A DNA stretch of 64,000 bases from assembly GCF_012271765.1 (NCBI RefSeq), contig NZ_VRKO01000017.1:62001-126000 (forward strand), written 5' to 3'. This DNA is from Erwinia rhapontici. Its GTDB lineage: Bacteria > Pseudomonadota > Gammaproteobacteria > Enterobacterales > Enterobacteriaceae. The position numbers were made by a program, and so were the translations under genes. The notes under the pieces were generated by a model. The model had not been told where the DNA came from. It saw only the letters and a list, made by a program, of their open reading frames with translations, and made no database searches. Below are positions 23,410 to 36,497 of the stretch, one piece after another. Each line of letters opens with the position of its first letter. The stretch's first letter is position 1.

Positions 23410-24741
23410 ATGGAGTCACTGGTTACGCTTTATCAGCAGCATGTTAAAACGTTACAGCAGCGCGCACAGCAGGTACTGGCGCGGCACAATCTTGATGCCA
23501 TGCTGATTCATTCCGGGGAATTACTGACGGTATTTCTCGACGATCACACGTATCCCTTTAAGGTTAATCCTCAGTTCAAAGCCTGGGTGCCGGTCACTCA
23601 GGTGCCAAACTGCTGGCTGTGGATCGACGGTGTGAACAAACCGAAACTGTGGTTCTATTCCCCTGTTGATTACTGGCACAACGTTGAGCCTTTACCGCAC
23701 AGTTTTTGGACGAGCGAAATTGACATCGTCGGCCTGAAAAGCGCGGATGACATTGGTCAGCAGTTGCCTGTGCAGCGCCAGAATGTGGCCTACATTGGCC
23801 CGGTGCCTGCACGAGCGACTCAGCTTGGATTCAGTGCCGAAGCGATTAATCCTCAGGGCGTGATCGACTTCCTGCATTATCACCGTGCTTATAAAACGGG
23901 TTATGAGCTGCACTGCCTGCGTCAGGCGCAGAAAACAGCCGTGACCGGTCATCGTGCGGCGAAAGAAGCGTTTCTGTCGGGTATGAGCGAGTTCGACATT
24001 AATGTCGCCTATCTCAGCGCGACCGGCCACCGCGATACCGATGTTCCTTATGGCAATATCATTGCCCTTAACGAACATGCAGCGGTGCTGCACTACACTA
24101 AACTCGAACATCAGCTCCCTGAACAGCGCCGCAGTTTCCTGATCGATGCAGGTGCCGAGTATAACGGCTACGCGGCAGACCTGACCCGCAGCTATGCGGC
24201 TAATGAGAAGAGCGACTATGCGCAGTTGATCCGGGATATGAACGCTGAAGAGCTGGCGTTGATTGCCACGATGAAAGCGGGCGTGCGCTATACCGAATAC
24301 CATCAGCAGATGCATTACCGTATCGCCAGTCTGTTGTTGAAACACCAACTGGTGAATGGCATCAGCGCGGAAGCCATGGTGAAAGAGGATCTTACGGGGC
24401 CCTTTATGCCTCATGGCATCGGCCATCCGCTGGGCTTACAGGTGCATGACGTTGCAGGTTTTATGCAGGATGACCATGGGACACATCTGGCCGCCCCTGC
24501 GCAGTATCCTTACCTGCGTTGTACCCGCATGCTGGAGCCTGGAATGGTGCTGACGATTGAACCGGGCATCTACTTTATCGACTCGCTGCTGGCGCCGTGG
24601 CGTGCCGGTAAGTTCAGCCAGCATTTTGACTGGGCGAAAATTGATGCGCTGAAGCCTTACGGCGGTATTCGTATTGAAGATAATGTCGTGATTCATACCA
24701 ACGGCGTAGAAAATATGACTCGCGATCTGCATCTGGCCTGA
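23410..24741 (+). CDS. pepQ: Xaa-Pro dipeptidase PepQ
   Basis: Mn-dependent M24 prolidase splitting dipeptides with C-terminal proline, and in relatives also organophosphate triesters. 443 aa from ATG 23410 ([16 protein letters not shown]) after ACAGGAAG; the frame runs 66 codons further upstream through the fadB control region and is not coding there. Metal-ligand motifs visible: [44 protein letters not shown] and GGIRIEDNV. Its TGA overlaps the yigZ ATG by one base. Confidence 0.96.
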   Translation: MESLVTLYQQHVKTLQQRAQQVLARHNLDAMLIHSGELLTVFLDDHTYPFKVNPQFKAWVPVTQVPNCWLWIDGVNKPKLWFYSPVDYWHNVEPLPHSFWTSEIDIVGLKSADDIGQQLPVQRQNVAYIGPVPARATQLGFSAEAINPQGVIDFLHYHRAYKTGYELHCLRQAQKTAVTGHRAAKEAFLSGMSEFDINVAYLSATGHRDTDVPYGNIIALNEHAAVLHYTKLEHQLPEQRRSFLIDAGAEYNGYAADLTRSYAANEKSDYAQLIRDMNAEELALIATMKAGVRYTEYHQQMHYRIASLLLKHQLVNGISAEAMVKEDLTGPFMPHGIGHPLGLQVHDVAGFMQDDHGTHLAAPAQYPYLRCTRMLEPGMVLTIEPGIYFIDSLLAPWRAGKFSQHFDWAKIDALKPYGGIRIEDNVVIHTNGVENMTRDLHLA

Positions 24742-25352
24742 TGGACGCTTACGATATCCCGGCTGAACTATTCAGCTTTAGCGAAGAGATCAAGAAAAGC
24801 CGCTTTATCACGCTACTGGCACATACCGAAGGTGTGGAGGCGGCGCGGGGATTCGTACAGCAGATCAAGCAGCAGCACCCAACGGCCCGGCATCACTGCT
24901 GGGCGTTCGTTGCCGGGGCACCCGATGATTCGCAACAGTTGGGATTCTCCGACGACGGGGAGCCGTCCGGTACCGCCGGAAAACCGATGCTGGCCCAGTT
25001 AATGGGTAACAATATTGGCGAAATTACGGCGGTGGTTGTGCGTTATTATGGCGGCATCCAGCTGGGAACGGGGGGGCTGGTCAAGGCCTATGGCGGTGGC
25101 GTGCAGCAGGCGTTGCGATTACTGCCCCGCAAGGTCAAGGTTCCCATGATGCAGTTCAGCCTGATTTGCGATTATGCCCAACTGGGTGATATTGAACGGA
25201 TGGTCGCACGCTTTGATGGCCAGCTGATTCATACTGAGTTCCAACAGAACATTACTCTTCACCTGGCTCTGCCTCATGCGCAGGTGGCGGGCTTCAGGCA
25301 AAATCTGTCAGACTTTAGCCGGGGCGCTTTGCACTTAGCCTCGCTCACATAA
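24741..25352 (+). CDS. yigZ: IMPACT family protein YigZ
   Basis: 203-residue member of the YigZ/IMPACT family (UPF0029). The conserved N-terminal domain holds GEPSGTAGKPMLAQL (about 73-87) and VVVRYYGGIQLGTGGLVKAYGGGV (split by family position, about 95-118); a ferredoxin-like C-terminal domain follows. Molecular role in bacteria is not settled. Coupled to pepQ by a 1-bp stop/start overlap and followed by trkH, the E. coli order. Confidence 0.94.
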   Translation: MDAYDIPAELFSFSEEIKKSRFITLLAHTEGVEAARGFVQQIKQQHPTARHHCWAFVAGAPDDSQQLGFSDDGEPSGTAGKPMLAQLMGNNIGEITAVVVRYYGGIQLGTGGLVKAYGGGVQQALRLLPRKVKVPMMQFSLICDYAQLGDIERMVARFDGQLIHTEFQQNITLHLALPHAQVAGFRQNLSDFSRGALHLASLT

Positions 25353-25380
25353 CACTTCATGTCAGGAAAGGAACGGCAGA

Positions 25381-26832
25381 ATGCATTTTCGCGCCATTAC
25401 CCGCATAGTGGGTTTACTGGTCATTTTGTTCTCAGGCACCATGATTGTGCCCGGGCTGGTGGCGTTAATTTACCGCGATGGGGCAGGGCGAGCATTCACT
25501 CAGACGTTTTTCATGGCGCTGATGATTGGGACGTTACTGTGGTGGCCCAACCGTAAAAAGAAGAGCGAGCTGAAGCCACGGGAAGGGTTTCTGATCGTCG
25601 TATTGTTCTGGACGGTGCTGGGTAGTGTGGGTGCTATGCCCTTTATCTTCGCAGAGCAGCCTAATCTGTCGCTGACCGATGCCTTTTTCGAATCGTTCTC
25701 CGCTCTGACGACCACCGGAGCCACCACGTTGGTGGGGCTGGATGCATTGCCGAAGGCGATTTTGTTTTATCGCCAGATGCTGCAGTGGCTGGGGGGGATG
25801 GGGATCATCGTACTCGCCGTAGCGATCCTGCCTATTCTTGGGGTGGGGGGAATGCAGCTCTACCGTGCCGAAATGCCTGGCCCGTTGAAAGACAATAAAA
25901 TGCGGCCGCGTATTGCTGAAACAGCGAAAACGCTCTGGCTGATTTATGTGCTGCTGACGATTGCCTGTGCAGTGTCGCTGTGGATGGCGGGTATGTCGTT
26001 GTTTGATGCCATTGGGCACAGTTTCTCAACTATCGCCATTGGGGGGTTCTCTACCCATGATGCCAGCATTGGCTACTTTAATAGTCCGACTATTAATACC
26101 ATCATCGCCGTCTTCCTGCTGATTTCTGGCTGTAACTACGGCCTGCACTTCTCGTTACTGAGCGGGCGCAACTTACGCGTGTACTGGCGTGACCCTGAAT
26201 TTCGTATGTTTATCGGCGTACAGATTACACTGGTGATTATCTGTACTCTGGTGCTGTGGTTTCATAATGTCTATCAGACAGGAATGCAGACCATTAATCA
26301 GGCTTTCTTCCAGGTGGTATCGATGGCAACCACCGCAGGTTTCACGACGGACAGCATTGCGCGCTGGCCTCTCTTTTTACCCGTATTGTTACTCTGTTCT
26401 GCTTTTATTGGTGGCTGTGCGGGTTCGACGGGCGGTGGCCTGAAGGTGATCCGTATTCTGCTGTTGTTTAAGCAAGGGTCGCGAGAACTGAAAAGGCTGG
26501 TACACCCTAATGCGGTATACACCATTAAATTGGGTAGCCGTGCGCTGCCTGAACGCATTCTTGAAGCGGTGTGGGGGTTCTTCTCTGCCTATGCATTAGT
26601 ATTCATCCTCAGCATGCTGGCGATCATCGCTACTGGTGTTGATGACTTCTCTGCATTTGCGGCTGTGGCAGCAACGCTGAATAATCTTGGCCCGGGCCTT
26701 GGTGTGGTGGCGGACAACTTTACCTCAATGAATGATACCGCCAAATGGATACTGATTTTGACGATGCTGTTCGGGCGTCTTGAAGTCTTCACCTTATTAG
26801 TTTTGTTTACGCCGACATTCTGGCGTGAATAA
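25381..26832 (+). CDS. trkH: Trk potassium uptake transporter TrkH
   Basis: Membrane-spanning subunit of the Trk potassium uptake system, 483 aa, composed of four M-P-M repeats. Selectivity-filter-like loops are visible: [37 protein letters not shown] and [12 protein letters not shown]. It works with the regulatory NAD-binding protein TrkA (not in this window). AGGAAAGG precedes the ATG. hemG follows after 14 bp, as in E. coli. Confidence 0.97.
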   Translation: MHFRAITRIVGLLVILFSGTMIVPGLVALIYRDGAGRAFTQTFFMALMIGTLLWWPNRKKKSELKPREGFLIVVLFWTVLGSVGAMPFIFAEQPNLSLTDAFFESFSALTTTGATTLVGLDALPKAILFYRQMLQWLGGMGIIVLAVAILPILGVGGMQLYRAEMPGPLKDNKMRPRIAETAKTLWLIYVLLTIACAVSLWMAGMSLFDAIGHSFSTIAIGGFSTHDASIGYFNSPTINTIIAVFLLISGCNYGLHFSLLSGRNLRVYWRDPEFRMFIGVQITLVIICTLVLWFHNVYQTGMQTINQAFFQVVSMATTAGFTTDSIARWPLFLPVLLLCSAFIGGCAGSTGGGLKVIRILLLFKQGSRELKRLVHPNAVYTIKLGSRALPERILEAVWGFFSAYALVFILSMLAIIATGVDDFSAFAAVAATLNNLGPGLGVVADNFTSMNDTAKWILILTMLFGRLEVFTLLVLFTPTFWRE

Positions 26833-26846
26833 GTGAGAGTGGAATA

Positions 26847-27383
26847 ATGAAAGCGTTAATCCTGTTTTCCAGCCGTGATGGGCAGACCCGCGAGATTGCC
26901 TTCTATATAGCTAACCAGCTAAAGGAGGTTCGGGAGTGTGATGTGTTCAACATCCAGCTTATTAACGAGATTGACTGGGCGCAGTACGATCGGGTGATGA
27001 TTGGTGCTTCTATTCGTTATGGTCACTTCCATCCAGCGGTGGCCAAATTTGTGAAAACACACCTTAATGCACTGCAGCAGCGTTCAAGTGGTTTTTTCTC
27101 GGTAAACCTGACGGCACGTAAGCCTGAGAAGCGTACACCGCAGACCAATGCTTATACTCGAAAGTTTTTGATTCAGTCGCCGTGGGAGCCTGACTGCTGT
27201 GCTGTCTTTGCGGGCGCGCTGCGGTATCCGCGATACAGTTTCTTCGATCGCATCATGATCCAGTTGATTATGCGTATGACAAAGGGAGAAACCGATGCCA
27301 GTAAAGAAGTGGAGTATACCGACTGGCAACAAGTGGCCCGTTTTGCCCATGAATTTGCTGAATTACCGAACAAATCGCAGTAA
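26847..27383 (+). CDS. hemG: Menaquinone-dependent protoporphyrinogen oxidase HemG
   Basis: Flavodoxin-like enzyme oxidising protoporphyrinogen IX to protoporphyrin IX, with electrons passed to quinones, the penultimate step of haem synthesis. 178 aa (E. coli 181). The FMN phosphate loop is LFSSRDGQT (residues 5-13), and the long insertion typical of HemG is present. It lies immediately before the rRNA operon, as in E. coli. Confidence 0.96.
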   Translation: MKALILFSSRDGQTREIAFYIANQLKEVRECDVFNIQLINEIDWAQYDRVMIGASIRYGHFHPAVAKFVKTHLNALQQRSSGFFSVNLTARKPEKRTPQTNAYTRKFLIQSPWEPDCCAVFAGALRYPRYSFFDRIMIQLIMRMTKGETDASKEVEYTDWQQVARFAHEFAELPNKSQ

Positions 27384-27796
27384 AAAAACGCGCTTCGCTG
27401 AAAAATAACGCGCTCAGTCATTTTATTGCAATAAACACTTGTCACTCGTCGGAAACTGCCTATAATGCGCAACCACTGAGACGGCACAACGGCTTACGGC
27501 CAGCGGCTCAGGAGGTTCAGGAAGCATCTGAACCGCCGGAAAAAAACTTCTCAAAAAGAAGTTGACTCCGAAGGAGGAAAGCGTAATATACGCCACCTCG
27601 CAACAGGAAGCTTCGGCACTGATTGCACCGCTCTTTAACAATTTATCAGACAATCTGTGTGGGCACTCGCAGGATTGATATCAGTCACCTCCGGGTGACA
27701 AAAAATATCAAGTCTTAAGAGTGAACACATAATGAAATTCATTATGACGTTTTACACTTGAGCATCGCTGCACTTGTTGCAGCAAATCGAACTTTT
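27384..27796 (+). promoter_or_regulatory. rRNA operon promoter and leader region
   Basis: P1: -35 TTGTCA (27439-27444) and -10 TATAAT (27461-27466), 16-bp spacer, GC-rich discriminator, with AT-rich sequence upstream and a Fis-like 15-mer (GCTGAAAAATAACGC). P2: -35 TTGACT (27562-27567) and -10 TAATAT (27584-27589), 16-bp spacer. The boxA antitermination element GCTCTTTAACA is at 27630-27640. The leader segment 27645-27667 is complementary to 29360-29382 (one G-U pair), forming the RNase III stem around 16S. Confidence 0.9.
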
Positions 27797-29338
<1,542 letters not shown>

Positions 29339-29411
29339 CCTGAAGATACCTTCCCGCGTAGTGTCCACACAGATTGTCTGATGAAAAAGTAACGAGCAGA
29401 AAAACCTCTAC

Positions 29412-29488
<77 letters not shown>

Positions 29489-29491
29489 AAT

Positions 29492-29578
29492 TTGCACTCA
29501 TGCGGCGTTATGCATTCGGTCGTTTACCAAAGTAAACTTCCCTCCTGCATGCCTTGCCTGAGCACAAATTACATTTCT
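29492..29578. repeat. Dispersed stem-loop repeat, copy D (tRNA spacer)
   Basis: Between the two spacer tRNAs, GTTTAC-caaa-GTAAAC (about 29521-29536) forms an inner 6-bp hairpin flanked by TC and TTC and by outer arms containing TGCAT on each side (ATGCATTCGG/CCTCCTGCATG). Architecture resembles the copies at 5.1, 32.95 and 45.8 kb. Confidence 0.45.
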
Positions 29579-29622
29579 TCCCTGGAATGTAATGGTAGTA
29601 AAAGGTTTCTGTAAGACTGTAT

Positions 29623-29698
29623 GGGGCTATAGCTCAGCTGGGAGAGCGCCTGCCTTGCACGCAGGAGGTCAGCGGTTCGATCCCGCTTAGCTCCACCA
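29623..29698 (+). tRNA. alaT: tRNA-Ala (UGC)
   Basis: 76-nt cloverleaf with anticodon TGC (CTGCCTTGCACGCAGG), T loop GGTTCGATCCC and encoded CCA. Second spacer tRNA. The Ile-Ala pair is the arrangement of E. coli rrnA, which sits at the same hemG-mob position. Confidence 0.98.
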
Positions 29699-29760
29699 TA
29701 CTGTTTTTCTAAATAAAATACTTCAGAGTGTGCTGGATAACAGTATGCTGCGAAGTATTA

Positions 29761-29792
29761 TGCTCTTTAACAATCCGGAACAAGCTGAAAAT
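29761..29792 (+). promoter_or_regulatory. Spacer boxA and 23S processing stem, 5' arm
   Basis: TGCTCTTTAACA (29761-29772) is the spacer boxA antitermination signal. The following 29774-29792 (TCCGGAACAAGCTGAAAAT) is complementary, with one bulge, to 32859-32878, forming the RNase III stem around 23S. Confidence 0.85.
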
Positions 29793-29906
29793 TGAAACGA
29801 CATGTCGTTTTCATTCTCCGTAATAAGAATGAAATTAACGATATGTTCGAGTCTCTCAAATGCTTACAACAGACAATGTGTTCTTCGGGACGCTTGTGGG
29901 TTGTGA

Positions 29907-32812
<2,906 letters not shown>

Positions 32813-32899
32813 ACAACGCCAGAAGCGTTCTGGTGGGCGTTCGAGAGACGCAAAAGAGATTTTCAGCTTGTTACCGGATAAAGAATTAGCGGAAACGAA

Positions 32900-33000
32900 A
32901 GATTTTACGCTGAGGCAAGGCGAAGCCCGGGGCGGCCCGAGGGAGCATACTGAAGTATGTGACTGAGAGACGCGAGGGTGACAACGCTGCATCAATGAAA
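32900..33000. repeat. Dispersed stem-loop repeat, copy B (23S-5S spacer)
   Basis: CATAC-tgaa-GTATG (32948-32961) is an inner hairpin preceded by GAG and followed by TGA; on the other strand it reads TCA-CATAC-ttca-GTATG-CTC, the same frame as copies A and C. Downstream GCTGC and TGAAA motifs are shared with copy A. Confidence 0.5.
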
Positions 33001-33026
33001 AAGATTCGTTTCATGCACAAAGAATT

Positions 33027-33147
33027 TGCCTGGCGGCTTTAGCGCGGTGGTCCCACCTGACCCCATGCCGAACTCCAGAAGTGAAACGCCGTAGCGCCGA
33101 TGGTAGTGTGGGGTCTCCCCATGCGAGAGTAGGGAACTGCCAGGCAT
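33027..33147 (+). rRNA. rrf: 5S ribosomal RNA
   Basis: 121 nt from TGCCTGGCGGC to GCCAGGCAT, whose ends pair. Compared with the remembered 120-nt E. coli 5S there is one extra C in the loop C region: GAACTCCAGAAG (33070-33081) instead of GAACTCAGAAG. The rest is conserved. Last gene of the operon. Confidence 0.97.
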
Positions 33148-33160
33148 CAAACGAAGAAAG

Positions 33161-33188
33161 AACCCCGACCGAAAGGCCGGGGTTTTTT
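33161..33188 (+). terminator. rRNA operon terminator T1
   Basis: AACCCCGACC and GGCCGGGGTT pair over 10 bp with one mismatch around GAAA, then T8. Strong intrinsic terminator 14 nt after 5S. Confidence 0.95.
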
Positions 33189-33296
33189 TTCGTCTGCTGT
33201 TTGTCGGTGAGCGACTCTTCAGTAGGACAAATGCGCCGGGAGCGCATTTGAACGGCGCGGAGCGCCGGCCCGAAGGGTGGCCCACAGGGAAGTGGG

Positions 33297-33356
33297 CCAT
33301 AAACTGCCAGGCATCAAATAAGCAGACAAGCCTCATACGAAAGTATGAGGCTTTTT
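33297..33356 (+). terminator. rRNA operon terminator T2 with 5S-tail remnant
   Basis: A second copy of the 5S end and its flank (AAACTGCCAGGCATCAAA, 33301-33318) precedes a perfect 11-bp stem (33328-33338 with 33343-33353, GAAA loop) and T6. The T1-spacer-5S tail-T2 order matches E. coli rrnB T1-T2. Confidence 0.92.
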
Positions 33357-33435
33357 TGTGCTTTGAATTTGGCGATAATCGTCGATCTGACACGAAAAAT
33401 CTCCGTTTTGTCAGGGGATTACCTGCTATAAAAGC

Positions 33436-34017
33436 CTAAATGAGATCTTCCGGATAGTTAACATTGCGAAATGCAGCCTCTGCTCGCTCAAACAAAACAC
33501 TGTGCCCCCCTGCCTGCTGAAGAAATAGCATCAACTTACGGTCACCGTCCGCCAGATAGCGTTGCAGTGAACCCGCAATACTGCGGTGCAGCAATGCTTG
33601 CGTGGGGTGATCTCGCTCTTCTGTGCGTGCCCAGACCGCAGATGCTGTTCCTTTATGCTGCCACAAGTTCTGAACCAGATTATCCGGGAGCAATGGCGTA
33701 TCACAGGAAGTGAATACTACCCACTCAGTTTCTGTCTGTTGCAGTGCTGCCAGCATTCCTGCTAGTGGTCCCGGGAAAGCTGCCAGCGTATCGGATATCA
33801 CAGGCAACCCGCTCTGTTGATATACCTCAATATTTCGATTGGCATTAATCCATACAGTAGTGACCTGGGGCTGAAAACGCTGCAAAACATGTTGGTAGAG
33901 TGGTTTGTTCTGCCACAGCATGAGCCCTTTATCTTCGCCCCCCATACGGCTGCCACGGCCACCTGCAAGGATGACGCCGGTCACGGTTTCGCGTTCAGGG
34001 GCGGAAATTCGATTCAT
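33436..34017 (-). CDS. mobA: Molybdenum cofactor guanylyltransferase MobA
   Basis: Links GMP to molybdopterin to give the bis-MGD cofactor of the DMSO reductase family. 193 aa (E. coli 194). The nucleotide-binding loop LAGGRGSRMGGEDKGLM is at about residues 17-33 and the acceptor-site stretch FTSCDTPLLP near 103. In E. coli mobB overlaps the 3' end of mobA; here the gene abuts the rRNA terminators with no mobB. Divergent from yihD. Confidence 0.96.
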   Translation of the reverse strand: MNRISAPERETVTGVILAGGRGSRMGGEDKGLMLWQNKPLYQHVLQRFQPQVTTVWINANRNIEVYQQSGLPVISDTLAAFPGPLAGMLAALQQTETEWVVFTSCDTPLLPDNLVQNLWQHKGTASAVWARTEERDHPTQALLHRSIAGSLQRYLADGDRKLMLFLQQAGGHSVLFERAEAAFRNVNYPEDLI

Positions 34018-34068
34018 TAGTTTTATACCCTATGCTTAATGTTGGGTTCTTTATACAGGGACAACTGC

Positions 34069-34338
34069 ATGAAATGCCATCGCCTTAACGAATTAATCAG
34101 CTTGCTGCAGCCTGCCTGGCAGGACGATCCTGATCTGAATTTACTTGAGTTTTTACAGAAATTAGCCGATGAAGCCGGCTTTAAGCAGCCTTTTAGTGAA
34201 TTAACGGATGATGTACTGATCTATCATCTCAAGATGCGGGGCAGTGATAAAGATGCTGAAATTCCAGGGCTGAAGAAAGACTATGAGGATGATTTCAAAA
34301 CAGCATTACTGCGTGCTCGGGGCGTGATTAAGGATTAA
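34069..34338 (+). CDS. yihD: Small conserved protein YihD (DUF1040)
   Basis: 89-residue soluble protein, the same length as E. coli YihD and nearly identical in the C-terminal half ([19 protein letters not shown]). Start ATG 34069 ([10 protein letters not shown]) follows CAGGGA; ten upstream in-frame codons are not conserved. Function unknown. It precedes srkA and dsbA as in E. coli. Confidence 0.94.
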   Translation: MKCHRLNELISLLQPAWQDDPDLNLLEFLQKLADEAGFKQPFSELTDDVLIYHLKMRGSDKDAEIPGLKKDYEDDFKTALLRARGVIKD

Positions 34339-34420
34339 ATCAGGCGGTTGACCCGCTGCCGCTGCCATTTAATGGTACTCTTGCAGGCTATTATTTATCG
34401 ATTATCAGCGAGCATGCCGG

Positions 34421-35413
34421 ATGAAAGAACCTGCTTTTAACTTCCACACCCTGACGCCTGATACCATCCTGGATGCGTTGTGGGAGACCGGTCTGCGCGT
34501 GGAATCCGGCCTGACGGCGCTAAACAGCTATGAAAACCGCGTCTACCAGTTCTCCGATGACGACAAACGGCGCTACGTGGCGAAGTTCTATCGCCCGCAG
34601 CGTTGGTCGCAGGCGCAGATAGAAGAAGAACATCAGTTCGCTTCTGAGCTGTTTGCTGATGAGATCCCACTGGCAGCCCCTCTGGAACTGAAGGGCTCAA
34701 TGCTGCACCAGCACCAGGGGTTCTGGTTTGCTGTTTTTCCCAGCCTCGGCGGGCGCCAGTACGAAACCGATAATTACGATCACCTGGAATGGGTAGGGCG
34801 TTTCCTCGGGCGAATCCATCAGGTGGGCCGCCGGAAAACCTTTGAGTCGCGGCCTACTATCGGATTACAGGAATACATTGATGAACCGTTACAGATTCTC
34901 ACCGACAGCACGCTGGTCCCCGCAAAGCTAAAAACTGATTTACTGGCCAGTATTGGGCGTCTGCGCACAACTTTACAAAACTGCTGGCATACTCAGTGGC
35001 AGCCTTTGCGCTTACACGGCGACTGCCATCCGGGCAATATATTGTGGCGTGATGGCCCACTGTTTGTTGACCTGGATGACGCGCGTAATGGCCCTGCGGT
35101 ACAAGATCTGTGGATGCTTATCAATGGCGATCGCCAGGAGCAGCGTCTGCAATGGGACATTTTGCTAGAGGCGTACGGTGAATTCTGTGAATTTGATACT
35201 CATGAATTGTCACTGATTGAACCTTTACGTGCTATGCGGATGGTTTATTATCTTGCATGGGTTGTACGCCGCTGGCACGACCCGGCCTTCCCGGCCAGTT
35301 TTCCGTGGATGACGGATGAGGATTTCTGGCGCAGACAGATTTCCACTTTTAACGAACAGAACAAGCTGCTGCAAGAGCCTCCGCTACAGCTTGCACCTGT
35401 TTTCCAGGTGTGA
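34421..35413 (+). CDS. srkA: Stress response kinase SrkA
   Basis: Ser/Thr protein kinase with the aminoglycoside-phosphotransferase fold, formerly YihE/RdoA; in E. coli it protects against stress-induced death by counteracting the MazEF pathway. 330 aa (E. coli 328). Catalytic loop RLHGDCHPGNILW (about 200-212) and metal-binding FVDLDDA (about 216-222) are intact. dsbA starts 48 bp downstream on the same strand; in E. coli dsbA is partly transcribed from the srkA promoter under Cpx control. Confidence 0.96.
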   Translation: MKEPAFNFHTLTPDTILDALWETGLRVESGLTALNSYENRVYQFSDDDKRRYVAKFYRPQRWSQAQIEEEHQFASELFADEIPLAAPLELKGSMLHQHQGFWFAVFPSLGGRQYETDNYDHLEWVGRFLGRIHQVGRRKTFESRPTIGLQEYIDEPLQILTDSTLVPAKLKTDLLASIGRLRTTLQNCWHTQWQPLRLHGDCHPGNILWRDGPLFVDLDDARNGPAVQDLWMLINGDRQEQRLQWDILLEAYGEFCEFDTHELSLIEPLRAMRMVYYLAWVVRRWHDPAFPASFPWMTDEDFWRRQISTFNEQNKLLQEPPLQLAPVFQV

Positions 35414-35461
35414 TCACCCTTTGGTTCGCCTATTGAGATGTAATCAGGAGAGAGTTTGACG

Positions 35462-36091
35462 ATGAAAAAGATTTTATTTGCGCTCGTCGGTATGGTTCTG
35501 GCATTCAGCGCTTCTGCCGCACAATTTACCGATGGTCAGCAATACGTCACGCTGGATAAACCGGCTACTGGCGAACCACAGGTTCTCGAATTCTTCTCAT
35601 TCTATTGCCCACACTGCTACCAGTTTGAGCATGTATGGCATGTGAGTGATGCCGTGAAGAAAGGCCTGCCAGAGAATGTGAAAGTCACCAAGTATCATGT
35701 TGAATTCCTGGGTGGCGAAATGGGTAAAACCGTAACGCAGGCCTGGGCAGTCGCGATGGCTCTGGGTGTGGAAGACAAAGTAACGGCACCCATTTTCGAC
35801 GGTATTCAGCAGACGCAAACCATCACTGATCCTGCCAGCCTGAAAGCGGTCTTCGTTAAAGCTGCGGGTATCAAGCCTGAAGAGTACGATGCCGCCTGGA
35901 ACAGCTTCGTGGTGAAATCACTGGTTGCTCAGCAAGAGAAAGCTGCAGCAGATCTGGATCTGCGTGGTGTGCCAGCGATGTTCGTCAACGGCAAATACAT
36001 GGTGAACAACGGTGGCCTGGATACCAGTTCACAGGAAAACTATGTTCAGCAGTATGCCAACGTGGTGAAATTCCTGACTTCCCAGAAGTAA
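35462..36091 (+). CDS. dsbA: Periplasmic disulfide oxidoreductase DsbA
   Basis: Introduces disulfides into exported proteins and is re-oxidised by DsbB. 209 aa with a signal peptide (residues 1-19, cleavage before AQFTDGQQ). Active site Cys49-Pro-His-Cys52, Cys30/Cys33 of the mature form, and the cis-proline segment [12 protein letters not shown] are present. ATG 35462 follows AGGAGAGAG; a TTG two codons earlier is not needed. An intrinsic terminator follows. Confidence 0.97.
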   Translation: MKKILFALVGMVLAFSASAAQFTDGQQYVTLDKPATGEPQVLEFFSFYCPHCYQFEHVWHVSDAVKKGLPENVKVTKYHVEFLGGEMGKTVTQAWAVAMALGVEDKVTAPIFDGIQQTQTITDPASLKAVFVKAAGIKPEEYDAAWNSFVVKSLVAQQEKAAADLDLRGVPAMFVNGKYMVNNGGLDTSSQENYVQQYANVVKFLTSQK

Positions 36092-36110
36092 GCCTGCACA
36101 GACTTCCCTT

Positions 36111-36137
36111 AACGCCGGCAATGCCGGCGTTTTCTTT
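36111..36137 (+). terminator. Terminator after dsbA
   Basis: AACGCCGGC (36111-36119) pairs perfectly with GCCGGCGTT (36123-36131) and is followed by TTTCTTTC. Confidence 0.85.
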
Positions 36138-36497
36138 CTCGCCTGACGAGATAATTATCGTAAAAATGCCCTTTCATCAGTTGTAGATATCGTCTCTTTC
36201 TCTGAGCGTACCAACTTATATCCACATCAGCTTTATTCCGGAAAACATAAAGTTAATCCTGGAGTTAATGAATAACTAAATGATTATAAACAAAATTTAA
36301 TTTTATTTTTAAATGAATTTCCACGGGTTAGCTGCTGTTAGTAAATTTACACACAAACTTATCCACAACGTGTCAATGCGAAGCGTAACGCAAAATGACA
36401 ATTGTCCGTGGATTATTCGCCGTTGAGATTTCATCTTTCATAGCGAGCTGTGGCATCCTTAACGCCAATCAAAAACCAAAGAAGAACGTGACGACTT
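36138..36497. other. dsbA-polA intergenic region with a DnaA box
   Basis: A 360-bp stretch without an ORF. It contains an AT-rich tract (about 36275-36330) and a perfect DnaA box TTATCCACA (36359-36367), 131 bp before polA; a weaker relative, TATATCCACA, is near 36216. DnaA control of polA has been reported in E. coli. In E. coli yihF and yihG occupy this interval; no remnant of them is seen. A polA -10/-35 pair could not be assigned with confidence. Confidence 0.6.

Noticed and set aside
33189..33327. Partial second 5S rRNA gene or pseudogene
   Set aside because: Only the last 16 or so bases of 5S recur; the arrangement equals the E. coli rrnB T1-T2 terminator region.
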